Assembly: GCA_937967375.1 (NCBI GenBank)
Contig: CALCJF010000098.1
Location: 1 to 58,103 of the forward strand
Source of the DNA: an uncultured Leucobacter sp.
Lineage (GTDB): Bacteria > Actinomycetota > Actinomycetes > Actinomycetales > Microbacteriaceae
Length of the DNA: 58,103 nucleotides
Reading direction: 5' to 3'
Positions 41,142-48,144 of the stretch are shown here, in pieces. The translations under genes were made by a program, and so were the position numbers. Each line of letters begins with the position of its first letter. Within the stretch, counting starts at the first letter, position 1. Below the pieces are notes generated by a model, which searched no databases, was not told the origin of the DNA, and was given only the letters and a program-made list of their open reading frames with translations.

Positions 41142-41714
41142 ATGGCAATCGAGGTGAGACCAGCGACGGTATTCGAAGACGTGGCGGCGGTCATCGGGCC
41201 GAAGAAGCCGACCTCGAACGTGTGCTTTTGTCTGAGCTATCGCATCGGCAACAAAGAGAACGTGCAGTTGCGCGAACCCGACCGCTCCGCCCGGGTGCGT
41301 GAACTCTGCCAGCAAGACCCGCCTCCGGGCGTGCTCGCCTACCTAGACGGCAACCCGGTCGGCTGGGCCGCGGTGCACCCGCGCCGTGAGACGAGCTTCG
41401 CTCGCAATCGGCTGATCCCACATGTTGACGACACCGACGTGTGGTCGCTCTGGTGTTTTCGCGTCAGACCCGGCTACCGCAAGCAGGGAGTGATGCATGC
41501 TCTGATCGAAGGCGCGGTCGCGCATGCGAGGGCGAGCGGTGCGCCTGCGCTCGAGGGGTACCCCGTAGACAACAACGGCGAAAAGGTGAATCTCACTATG
41601 GCCTACGTCGGCACGCGGCAACTCTTCGAGAGCGCGGGTTTCGAGAGAGCCGCAGACACCGGATCGGTGCTCGATGGGTTTCCGCGTGTACTGATGCGGC
41701 TAGCGCTCAATTAG
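41142..41714 (+). CDS. GNAT-family N-acetyltransferase
   Basis: A 190-residue protein. It has VCFCLSYRIGNKENVQLREP near the N-terminus, a GNAT core with VLAYLDGNPVGWAAVHPR and the acetyl-CoA motif WCFRVRPGYRKQGVMHALIE, then YPVDNNGEKVNLTMAYVGTR and ESAGFERA. This layout is that of small GNAT proteins of unknown substrate found in actinobacteria. ATG 41142 has AATACT 6 bases upstream. It overlaps the convergent VOC gene by 8 bases. Confidence 0.82.
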   Translation: MAIEVRPATVFEDVAAVIGPKKPTSNVCFCLSYRIGNKENVQLREPDRSARVRELCQQDPPPGVLAYLDGNPVGWAAVHPRRETSFARNRLIPHVDDTDVWSLWCFRVRPGYRKQGVMHALIEGAVAHARASGAPALEGYPVDNNGEKVNLTMAYVGTRQLFESAGFERAADTGSVLDGFPRVLMRLALN

Positions 41715-42138
41715 ATTCGCCGGCTTCGGCAGGGTCCCCCTTGCGAGCGTCGCGCAGCTCTTGCTCCGAGCGCAGCACGCAGAACTGATTGCCCTCAGGG
41801 TCGGCGAGCACTGCCCAACCGCTCTCGCGGCCGTAGATGCCGCGGCGGTCGGCGACAAGGGTCGCCCCGAGGGCGAGCACGCGGTCGATCTCGGCGGCCT
41901 GAGTGCCGCTTCGCGGCCGCACATCGAAGTGGATGCGTTTCGGCGGGAGATTCTCGTCAGGCACCTCAATGAACAGCAACCGATGACCCGAGCCCGGGTC
42001 TTGAATCATGCATTCCTCGTGGCCAGGGGCGTTCGGGTCGCCCTCGATATCGACGTAGCCGAGCAACTGCTTCCACCATTCCGAGAGCGCGAATGCGTCG
42101 TGGCAGTCGATCGTGGTGTGCGAGATGAAGCTGGTCAT
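41707..42138 (-). CDS. VOC-family (glyoxalase-like) protein
   Basis: A 143-residue vicinal-oxygen-chelate protein: ISHTTIDCHDAFALSEWWKQ at the start, LLFIEVPDENLPPKRIHFDV in the middle and WAVLADPEGNQFCVL near the end. This PEGN-containing form (glyoxalase_6-like) is common in actinobacteria and its substrate is unknown. ATG 42138 is chosen because the conserved first strand starts there. Convergent 8-base overlap with the GNAT gene. Confidence 0.83.
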   Translation of the reverse strand: MTSFISHTTIDCHDAFALSEWWKQLLGYVDIEGDPNAPGHEECMIQDPGSGHRLLFIEVPDENLPPKRIHFDVRPRSGTQAAEIDRVLALGATLVADRRGIYGRESGWAVLADPEGNQFCVLRSEQELRDARKGDPAEAGESN

Positions 42139-42190
42139 GGCCTTATCTTGCCACTGCTGGCCCTCGTTCAGACAGTGTGCCGCTTGCGCA

Positions 42191-42196
42191 TACACT
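42191..42196 (+). promoter_or_regulatory. -10 hexamer TACACT
   Basis: TACACT lies 7 bases before GTG 42204 and is the likely promoter of the three-gene membrane/ankyrin operon. Confidence 0.45.
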
Positions 42197-42203
42197 GTGT
42201 TTT

Positions 42204-42635
42204 GTGTCGAGCTCGGGTGGTGAAGTGCAAGAAACGGCAGATCCTGCCAGAACAGCATCGAGCTGGAGCATCTTCTCGCTCGGCGGCATCGCTCGCATGT
42301 ACCTGTATCTTCTGCCGCTCTCGGCGATGGCGACTTTCTACTGCCTCGCCGCCGACCGGTTCACCGCGCATTCCGCTGCCGAACTCGCACGCGCAAGCTA
42401 TGGCTGGCCGTTCAACTGGGTCACGCAAGATCTCTCGAGATACGAGCCTACTGGCCTTCCGACGACCATCGACTTCAACTGGCAGCGCAACTGGAGCGAC
42501 CCAATAGCCACGAGCTACGACTGGCTCATGCTCGCCCTCGATATTCTGCTTCTTGGCGCGCCGGTTACAGGCCTCTTCTACGCGATCGTGTTCCTTTCGA
42601 AAAGGATCGCCGCTCACCGAAAGCGCTCTGCGTGA
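42204..42635 (+). CDS. unknown membrane protein, 143 residues
   Basis: No family recognised. There are two likely membrane segments (ARMYLYLLPLSAMATFYCLA and WLMLALDILLLGAPVTGLFY) with an exported loop between them rich in aromatic residues (SYGWPFNWVTQDLSRY), and a short basic C-terminus. GTG 42204 is chosen from the leaderless -10. An earlier GTG (42177) would add nine residues. Its stop overlaps the next start (GTGA), so it is coupled to the following membrane protein. Confidence 0.6.
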   Translation: MSSSGGEVQETADPARTASSWSIFSLGGIARMYLYLLPLSAMATFYCLAADRFTAHSAAELARASYGWPFNWVTQDLSRYEPTGLPTTIDFNWQRNWSDPIATSYDWLMLALDILLLGAPVTGLFYAIVFLSKRIAAHRKRSA

Positions 42636-43234
42636 GGGTGGCGAGCCGCCCACTCGAGCACAGCAAGATCGCTCGGTGGGTGAGTGAGGGAAACGATGAT
42701 CTGCTGCGGGTTTCGGCCTCGAACGTTCGCGAGGCGCTGTCTCCGCTGCTCGTCGCTTCGGCTGTCGTAGCCGGGCTTGCGGTTGGGGCGATCTCTGCGG
42801 TCGCGGGTGTTTCGATTGCGTTTTCGGCGTTGACCGGTGTGCTCACAGCCGGTGTGCTGCTCTCGCTTGTCTTCTACATGCGGCTTTCGCTGAGCTCTCG
42901 TGTCGTCGAGATTCGATGCACGCCCGAGACGCTTGAGATTCGAGATGGGGCTGGCGCTGTCGAATTGTGCCTCCTCGAAGCCGTGCGTCGCGTGACCATC
43001 GTGCACGACGGTGCGCCCGCAAGAATTGCCATTGACGCGGGAGCGAGACGGTATCGCTGGACGATTGGCCAGCTGTATCGGCACAACCGAGTTGAGCGTC
43101 TTGTCGAAGAAATGCCTGAGCGGCTGCGGCTTCGACTTACCGCTGCTGGGCTCGAGCAAACGCTGACGGTGCGACGAGGAGTGCTGACCACCGAGAGCCG
43201 ACGCCCAGGCCACCGTGCAAAGCTGGTGCGATGA
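42632..43234 (+). CDS. unknown membrane protein, 200 residues
   Basis: No family recognised. Two adjacent membrane helices (SPLLVASAVVAGLAVGAISA and FSALTGVLTAGVLLSLVFYM, about residues 36-83) are followed by a cytoplasmic domain with a PH-like strand pattern (RVVEIRCTPETLEIRDGAGA, RRVTIVHDGAPARIAIDAGA). GTG 42632 overlaps the previous stop and its own stop overlaps the ankyrin gene start (ATGA). The three genes form a tightly coupled operon. Confidence 0.6.
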   Translation: MRVASRPLEHSKIARWVSEGNDDLLRVSASNVREALSPLLVASAVVAGLAVGAISAVAGVSIAFSALTGVLTAGVLLSLVFYMRLSLSSRVVEIRCTPETLEIRDGAGAVELCLLEAVRRVTIVHDGAPARIAIDAGARRYRWTIGQLYRHNRVERLVEEMPERLRLRLTAAGLEQTLTVRRGVLTTESRRPGHRAKLVR

Positions 43235-43971
43235 AACGCAGCGGTCAGGTCTTGTTTGGCGCCACGGCCCTGCTGGGTGCGTTGCTCACCCTCACCGCGT
43301 GCGCGCCAGCACCCGAACCCGCGCCGAGAATAACCACACACGCACCCACCGAACAAGAGTTCGTGCCTACCATGACCGTCGAAGAAGCCACCGCGCAGCT
43401 GTTTGCCGCGGCAACCGCGAACGATTTGGTCGCAGCGACCGAGGCGCTGAAGAACGACGCGCAGCTCGAAGCACGCGACGGCGAGGGGCGCACGCCGCTG
43501 GTTGCCGCGACGAAGGCGAACGCCGCAGCCGTCGCAGAAGCGCTGCTTGAGGCCGGCGCCGACCCGAACGCGAAAGACAATCTGCAAGACTCGGCCTACC
43601 TCTACGCTGGGGCGGAGGGGTTCGATGAGATCCTCGTCGCAACTCTTGAACACGGTGCCGACGTGACCAGCACCAATCGTTATGGCGGCACCGCCTTGAT
43701 TCCGGCGAGCGAGCACGGCCACGTGAGCACCGTGAAGATTCTGATTGATGCGGGCGTTCCGGTGAACCACATCAACAACCTGCAGTGGACCGCGTTGCAC
43801 GAGGCGATCGTGCTGGGCACGGGGTCGCCGGATCACGTCGAGACAGTGCGGCTGCTGATCGAGGGCGGCGCCAACGTGACGATTGCCGACGGCAATGGGG
43901 TGTTGCCGCGCGAGCTCGCGGCAGGCCGCGGTTATCGCGAGATCGTCGCGCTGATCGACGCGGCTCGGTGA
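43231..43971 (+). CDS. ankyrin-repeat lipoprotein
   Basis: A 246-residue exported protein. The signal peptide ends in the lipobox LTAC (Cys24). After a proline-rich linker, five ankyrin repeats follow from about residue 55: DAQLEARDGEGRTPLVAATK, EAGADPNAKDNLQDSAYLYA, HGADVTSTNRYGGTALIPAS, AGVPVNHINNLQWTALHEAI, and GGANVTIADGNGVLPRELAA. It should present a protein-binding surface outside the cell. It is coupled by an ATGA overlap to the membrane protein upstream, a likely partner. Function unknown. Confidence 0.85.
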   Translation: MKRSGQVLFGATALLGALLTLTACAPAPEPAPRITTHAPTEQEFVPTMTVEEATAQLFAAATANDLVAATEALKNDAQLEARDGEGRTPLVAATKANAAAVAEALLEAGADPNAKDNLQDSAYLYAGAEGFDEILVATLEHGADVTSTNRYGGTALIPASEHGHVSTVKILIDAGVPVNHINNLQWTALHEAIVLGTGSPDHVETVRLLIEGGANVTIADGNGVLPRELAAGRGYREIVALIDAAR

Positions 43972-44076
43972 CTCGTGGGCAAGGCGTTGCATGACCTCGC
44001 ATGACGCGGTGTAACGCCGTGTTTTTGTGCGTGTCCAAGTGTGTCGCGGGGGAGTGCGTGCGCCTTGAAACGTCAC

Positions 44077-44082
44077 TACCGT
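44077..44082 (+). promoter_or_regulatory. -10 hexamer TACCGT of the OsmC gene
   Basis: TACCGT ends exactly 6 bases before ATG 44089. Confidence 0.55.
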
Positions 44083-44088
44083 TGCCGC

Positions 44089-44643
44089 ATGACCACACTT
44101 CTTGATGCCCCAGTAGTCCCCGAAATCTCCGAAAAGGATCGCGCAGAGCGCCTCAACGCCGCGGGTGCGGCCTGGAGCGACCGAATCGATAAGAACCGTT
44201 CGTCGGCGCAGCTCACGTACCGCGTCGAAGGCGTCGCCGAGGGTGCCGTCGCAACTCGCTTGCGTGCGGGCAAGCACGAATTTGTGATCGATGAGCCGGC
44301 GCCACTCGCGGGTGACGACGTGGCCGCGAGCCCAGTCGAGTACGCGCTCGGCGCCCTGATCGGGTGCCAGGTCGTGGTGTATCGACTGTATGCGCAGGCG
44401 CTCGGCATTCAGGTCGACGACATTCGGGTAAGCGCTGAGGGCGACATCGATGCGGCTCGTTTGCTCGGCAAGGATCCCAACGTGCGCCCCGGCTTCAGCG
44501 ACGTACGACTGCACATCGAACTTGACGGACCCGAGACACAGGATCGCTATGAGCAGCTGCGCGACGCGGTCGACGCAAACTGCCCCGTGCTCGATCTCTT
44601 CGCGAATGTGACCCCCGTTTCGGTGACGGTCGCGAAGGCCTAG
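44089..44643 (+). CDS. OsmC-family peroxiredoxin-like protein
   Basis: A 184-residue protein. It has the OsmC/Ohr fold markers: SPVEYALGALIGCQVVVYRL with the peroxidatic Cys93 and DAVDANCPVLDLFANVTPV with Cys165. Such proteins reduce organic hydroperoxides or other thiol-reactive electrophiles in the cytoplasm. It is closer to the OsmC/YhfA branch than Ohr, with a longer N-terminus. ATG 44089 is set by the leaderless -10. Its 3' end faces the MBL gene. Confidence 0.85.
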   Translation: MTTLLDAPVVPEISEKDRAERLNAAGAAWSDRIDKNRSSAQLTYRVEGVAEGAVATRLRAGKHEFVIDEPAPLAGDDVAASPVEYALGALIGCQVVVYRLYAQALGIQVDDIRVSAEGDIDAARLLGKDPNVRPGFSDVRLHIELDGPETQDRYEQLRDAVDANCPVLDLFANVTPVSVTVAKA

Positions 44644-44691
44644 GCGGGCGCCGGCTGAACACCCACTGACGAGCCTCGGGGCGCCGTTCGG

Positions 44692-45372
44692 CTACCCGAG
44701 GCTCAGTCGCGCGCCCTGATCCTCGTGGAGTGCAGGAAACGTGAGCAACTCGCCGCCGTACTGGGCGAGGCACATGCGTACCCGATCGGTGTAGAGTTCG
44801 ACGCCGCGTGGGCTGAGCATGCCATCGTGCGTGAGAAATGCGCGGCGAGGTGCCGCGGCGAGCACGAAGTCCATGACCTGCGCGATGTTTGACCACGGCG
44901 ATCCGATGGGAACGCCCAGCGCATCGGCGGCGAATGGCGGGCGGGTGATCGAGTCGCCGCCCCACGCGAGCGTCCCGTTGACGCGCACGCCGATGTTATC
45001 GATCACAGGGATGCTCGAGTGCAGCACCTCGTGCCGGCGACCGTAGAAGTCGAGGCCGAACGGGCCGGCACTACGGTGGTCGCCTTCGGTGGCTACGACG
45101 GCGCTTTCGATGCCCGCGGTTTCGAGCGCGGCAGCGGTCGCGGCGGTCGTGTAGATCTTTGCCTCGGGGGTCAGAGCGAGGATCGCCCGAACGTGTTCCG
45201 GCGTCCAATGGTCGGCGTGCTCGTGCGTGATCACGATGCCGGCCGGGGGAGCCGCCGATTCGAGGGCTCGGCGCAACTCGGCCTGCTGCGAGAAGTTGCC
45301 TGGATCGATGAAGAGCGAGGCGCCCTCGTGCTCGAGCACCAACCCTGCGTGTGAAAGACGAAAACCCTGCAT
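44692..45372 (-). CDS. metallo-beta-lactamase fold hydrolase
   Basis: A 226-residue protein of the UlaG/L-ascorbate-lactonase-like group. The metal motif THEHADHW (His50, His52, Asp54, His55) is intact, with LEHEGASLFIDPGNF before it and TLAWGGDSITRP and LTHDGMLSPRG later. The substrate is unknown; these are often general phosphodiesterases or lactonases. ATG 45372 is set by TAGACT exactly 6 bases upstream. Confidence 0.85.
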   Translation of the reverse strand: MQGFRLSHAGLVLEHEGASLFIDPGNFSQQAELRRALESAAPPAGIVITHEHADHWTPEHVRAILALTPEAKIYTTAATAAALETAGIESAVVATEGDHRSAGPFGLDFYGRRHEVLHSSIPVIDNIGVRVNGTLAWGGDSITRPPFAADALGVPIGSPWSNIAQVMDFVLAAAPRRAFLTHDGMLSPRGVELYTDRVRMCLAQYGGELLTFPALHEDQGARLSLG

Positions 45373-45378
45373 GTCGCC

Positions 45379-45384
45379 AGTCTA
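45379..45384 (-). promoter_or_regulatory. -10 hexamer TAGACT of the MBL gene
   Basis: TAGACT on the minus strand ends 6 bases before ATG 45372. Confidence 0.55.
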
Positions 45385-45538
45385 TGGAGCGGGCACTCTG
45401 TGCGGCACCCGTCGGCCCTGTTTCGTTGCCGCGCATGGTGACACGCCGGAGTGTTCGGGTCGATTTTGCGGTTGCAGAAATCCTGTGGCAATATAGACGG
45501 GTTGCCAAGTTACCGGTGAAAATCGGTTCGAAGCACAA

Positions 45539-45611
45539 GGCCCCATCGTATAGCGGCCTAGTACGCCGCCCTCTCACGGCGGTAACGCGGGTTCGAATCC
45601 CGCTGGGGTCA
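45539..45611 (+). tRNA. tRNA-Glu (CTC anticodon)
   Basis: The 73-base cloverleaf is complete. The acceptor is GGCCCCA with TGGGGTC (one G-U). The anticodon arm is CCGCC-CTCTCAC-GGCGG with anticodon CTC. The T arm is GCGGG-TTCGAAT-CCCGC, and the discriminator is A. CCA is not encoded. A TATAGA -10 lies upstream at 45492-45497 and a strong terminator follows. The gene borders an APH-like resistance gene. Confidence 0.95.
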
Positions 45612-45619
45612 CAGTGAGA

Positions 45620-45655
45620 AGCACCCCCTCCTTCGGGAGGGGGTGCTTTCGTTTT
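45620..45655 (+). terminator. rho-independent terminator after tRNA-Glu
   Basis: AGCACCCCCTCC-TTCG-GGAGGGGGTGCT forms a perfect 12-bp stem with a UUCG tetraloop, followed by TTCGTTTT. This is the clearest terminator in the window. Confidence 0.92.
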
Positions 45656-45716
45656 ATTGCTTGTCGGTTTGAGCAAGCCTGGCTTGCTCGGCGGCAGGAT
45701 GCGCGACAATGGAGAC

Positions 45717-46529
45717 ATGCTTTCTCCCTCGGTACCTCTGGCCGGGTTGCTTGCAGATCGTGCTGCATGGAAGCCAGTCGCCGAAGGCGAGGCAGACGCA
45801 ATTGTGCTGCGCCACGAGTCTGGCGAACGATACGCAAAGATCATCTCGCACGCTGGCGTTGGGGTGGGCGCGCTTGAGGCCGAGCGCGATCGAGTCGAGT
45901 GGCTGTCGGGAACCGGGGTTCCTGGCCCGAGCGTGCTCGGCTGGCGCGCCACTGAGCACGGTGCATGCCTAATCACCAGTGCGGTCGTTGGTGTTCCTGC
46001 TGACCAGCTGACCGCGGCCCAGCTCGCGCAGGCGTGGCCGGCAATCTGTAGCACCTTAAATCAGTTGCACAGCATTCCTGTCGATTCGTGCCAGTACGGC
46101 AGAACGTTGGAAGAGATGATGGCGCTCGCTCGCGCGACCGTCGCCGAAGACCGCGTGCACCCCGAGTTTCTGCCCAGAAGCCTCGCGGACACTCCGCCCA
46201 CGGCGATCCTCGCGAGCTTGGAGCGTGACTTGCCGTTGCGCCGGGAACAAGAGGCGGCCGACGCCGTGGTCTGCCACGGAGACTTCTGCCTCCCCAACAT
46301 CGTCATCGATACCGACACCTGGCTTGTTGCTGGGCTCATCGACCTAGGGCGACTCGGGCGAGCAGACCCCTACGCCGACATCGCCCTTCTGCTCGCAAAT
46401 GCCCGCGAGACTTGGCCCGACGAAGAAATCGCCAGCCATGCGGATCGCGACTTCTCGTCCCGTTACGGCATCACCCTCGCTCCCGACCGTATGGACTTTT
46501 ACCTTGGACTCGACCCCCTGACCTGGTGA
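45717..46529 (+). CDS. aminoglycoside 3''-phosphotransferase-like protein
   Basis: A 270-residue APH-family kinase most like APH(3'')/StrA, which phosphorylates streptomycin. Shared marks include the nucleotide Lys41, AQAWPAI, IPVDSC, HPEFLP, SLERDLPLRREQE, the catalytic VVCHGDFCLPN (His187, Asp189), LIDLGRLGRADPYADIALL and the closing DPLTW; StrA is 267 residues. ATG 45717 is chosen because GACAAT sits 6 bases upstream and the length then matches. ATG 45699 is possible. It directly follows the tRNA-Glu terminator. Streptomycin resistance is an inference. Confidence 0.85.
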   Translation: MLSPSVPLAGLLADRAAWKPVAEGEADAIVLRHESGERYAKIISHAGVGVGALEAERDRVEWLSGTGVPGPSVLGWRATEHGACLITSAVVGVPADQLTAAQLAQAWPAICSTLNQLHSIPVDSCQYGRTLEEMMALARATVAEDRVHPEFLPRSLADTPPTAILASLERDLPLRREQEAADAVVCHGDFCLPNIVIDTDTWLVAGLIDLGRLGRADPYADIALLLANARETWPDEEIASHADRDFSSRYGITLAPDRMDFYLGLDPLTW

Positions 46530-46579
46530 CAGGAGACTTCGCTACGCACACACCATTTGAGGCGTTTTCAGCGATCCGC

Positions 46580-46609
46580 TTGACAGGGCGCCCGGGCACT
46601 GAATAGGTT
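46580..46609 (+). promoter_or_regulatory. near-consensus promoter (TTGACA-18-TAGGTT)
   Basis: TTGACA at 46580-46585 and TAGGTT at 46604-46609 with an 18-base spacer. It is the best -35 in the accessory region and points at the small ORF at 46645. Confidence 0.55.
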
Positions 46610-46619
46610 CGAAACGAAC
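46607..46619. promoter_or_regulatory. inverted repeat GTTCG-AAA-CGAAC over the -10/start region
   Basis: A perfect 5-bp dyad with 3-base spacer overlaps the -10 and probable transcription start. It is placed like a repressor operator. Confidence 0.45.
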
Positions 46620-46644
46620 ATAGTTTTGAGAGGGGGTGCGTAAG

Positions 46645-46734
46645 ATGCCTGAGTTTGATGTCAAAGTACCATTTATTGGGAATTCCTTCGGCACCGCAGC
46701 TCCTCGTGGTTTCTTCTGCCTCTCGGCAGATTAA
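46645..46734 (+). CDS. small ORF, 29 residues, possible peptide gene
   Basis: MPEFDVKVPFIGNSFGTAAP continuing to RGFFCLSAD. I do not recognise it. It has an AGAGGGGG ribosome binding site 9 bases upstream and lies 35 bases downstream of the near-consensus promoter. It contains one Cys near the end and a hydrophobic/aromatic C-terminal part. It could be a small regulatory or precursor peptide, or a chance ORF. No modification enzyme lies next to it. Confidence 0.35.
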   Translation: MPEFDVKVPFIGNSFGTAAPRGFFCLSAD

Positions 46735-46866
46735 GCAACCGTAGCTCTGGCAACTAGCCGCAGCACGATTCGCCACTCGGCTGACGTGACACTCGCGTTC
46801 GTCTAGGTTTCGGATACTCCGGAGTTCGACGCACTTCGCTCACACGCTTCTGAGGCTGAGCGAAAC
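46735..46866. other. intergenic, no feature seen
   Basis: 132 bases between two small ORFs. I see no convincing promoter, hairpin or gene. With the flanking uncertain ORFs this is a stretch of about 550 bases (46530-47078) without a firmly supported gene. Confidence 0.5.
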
Positions 46867-47082
46867 ATGATCAGGCGAGACCGATCCAACGTGCGTGCGC
46901 GTGACCCTCTGCCTTCGCTGAAAGTCCTTCCCGCCGCCGCTGCCCTCCTCATCGATTGCAACGGGCTCGGTGACGCTCCCCGGCGAGTTCGCCTACTTCG
47001 CGAAATCGCCCGCCTCTCAAGGGGCTATTTGTCGTGCCCTTTTGAAGCAAACACTGCCGAATTTTCAATCAGAAAGACGTGA
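46867..47082 (+). CDS. uncertain ORF, 71 residues
   Basis: It begins MIRRDRSNVRARDPLPSLKV and ends in FEANTAEFSIRKT. There is no good ribosome binding site and third-position base use is only moderately GC-rich, so it may not be translated. It ends within a few bases of the next, better supported ORF. Confidence 0.25.
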   Translation: MIRRDRSNVRARDPLPSLKVLPAAAALLIDCNGLGDAPRRVRLLREIARLSRGYLSCPFEANTAEFSIRKT

Positions 47083-47084
47083 TC

Positions 47085-47327
47085 GTGAACTCCACGCTCC
47101 TCACCTCCGAGCGGCCCGCCGGGTCGTCGTACTCACAACATGAGGCCGAATCGCCCGCTGAGCCCGCACGCTCTGCGACCGATGCCTCATCGCTCACCTA
47201 CGACCCCGCTGCTGAACGGCGCCAGGCATCTGCCGAGCGTCGCGAAGCCGTACTCGCCGCACAGCAAGCGCGCGCAGAATATGAGGCGCTCCGTGCCGCA
47301 TACCAATCAACTCCCCGGCTGTTCTAA
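47085..47327 (+). CDS. small alanine/glutamate-rich helical protein, 80 residues
   Basis: GTG 47085 (AGAAAG 8 bases upstream; GTG 47079 is an alternative) opens VNSTLLTSERPAGSSYSQHE. The second half DPAAERRQASAERREAVLAA continuing to QQARAEYEALRAAYQS is a strongly predicted amphipathic helix or coiled coil. Codon bias is like that of genuine genes here. No family is recognised. A hairpin follows 31 bases after its stop. Confidence 0.5.
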   Translation: MNSTLLTSERPAGSSYSQHEAESPAEPARSATDASSLTYDPAAERRQASAERREAVLAAQQARAEYEALRAAYQSTPRLF

Positions 47328-47357
47328 GAGAGACAGTCGTATTCGCTCTTCAGATAT

Positions 47358-47402
47358 CGAGAGGGGCTGGGCCGGAAGATCGATCCTGGCCAGCCCTTCT
47401 CG
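47358..47402. terminator. hairpin between convergent genes
   Basis: CGAGAGGGGCTGG (47358-47370) pairs with CCAGCCCTTCTCG (47390-47402) over 13 bp with one G-U. It sits between the small helical ORF and the convergent frameshifted gene and could terminate either. Confidence 0.6.
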
Positions 47403-47450
47403 GGGCACAGCATGGCGCGGGTTTCACTTCACGGCCCTCGACGGTGCGCA

Positions 47451-48021
47451 CTAGCGCCGTTTATCGTTGAATATTTCTTCGTAGAGCGGGCGCGGGTCTT
47501 CGGGGGCCGCCGCAATCAGCTTCTCTCCCTGCTGCCGTTCGGCCTGATCGCCCCAGACCGTGTAGCGGGCTGCCCTGAATCCGGGGTCGTCGTGCATGTC
47601 GCCGACCAGGTTCGCGCGCAGCGCGGCGATCGCTGACGGTGCCTCGCCCTGTCTGGTCGCACGCAATTCGAGCAGAGTGCCAAGCGACGCCCGGTTCGCG
47701 ATGAGCGCGGCATAGGTCTTGCGGTGGCGCAGGTGTGTAGCTGATCTCGTGCCAGCCGAGCAGCGCCCGCATCTTCTCGGCAAACGCCTGCGACGCCGCC
47801 GCCCGAAACTCGTCAGCAGAACCAGTGCCGAGAAAGAACTCGAGCACGGCAGTGCCAAGCACCTTCTGGCCATCGACGATGAAGCCCCGAATGCTCTCGC
47901 CCGCAAGCTTACGAACCTCGGCGAGACCGTCATGTACCCGCGCAATCGTGTGTTCGAACACCGCGCGCGCTCGCTTGTCACGCAGCGCATCTTCGAAGAT
48001 CAACCAATCGCGACCACTCAT
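47451..48021 (-). pseudogene. frameshifted gene of unknown family
   Basis: From ATG 48021 (AAGAAAGGT upstream) the frame reads MSGRDWLIFEDALRDKRARA ... RALLGWHEISYT and then loses sense. A second frame takes over with HLRHRKTYAALIANRASLGT ... RPLYEEIFNDKRR and a proper TAG at 47453-47451. The switch falls at the CA-rich run GTGTGTA (47733-47739 on +). Loss of one CA unit, or a 1-base gain, would explain it. Restored, the protein would have about 190 residues. I recognise no family. It may be a real mutation, a phase-variable site or a sequencing error. Confidence 0.6.
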
Positions 48022-48144
48022 GGGGTACCTTTCTTGCGCGATGCCCCCGCTACGCGTAGGCACATGCTATCGCGGTACGAGGTCGAGAGTGGGGCAGGAG
48101 GTATCCTTCCTCCGGTAGTTTTGTAGTCGAAGGGTGGTTGACTC

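Noticed and set aside
42593..42615. Copy of the gabT-gabD palindrome core (CCTTTCGAAAAGGATC)
   Set aside because: It lies inside a coding region and is one base short of the palindrome; probably codon-driven coincidence.
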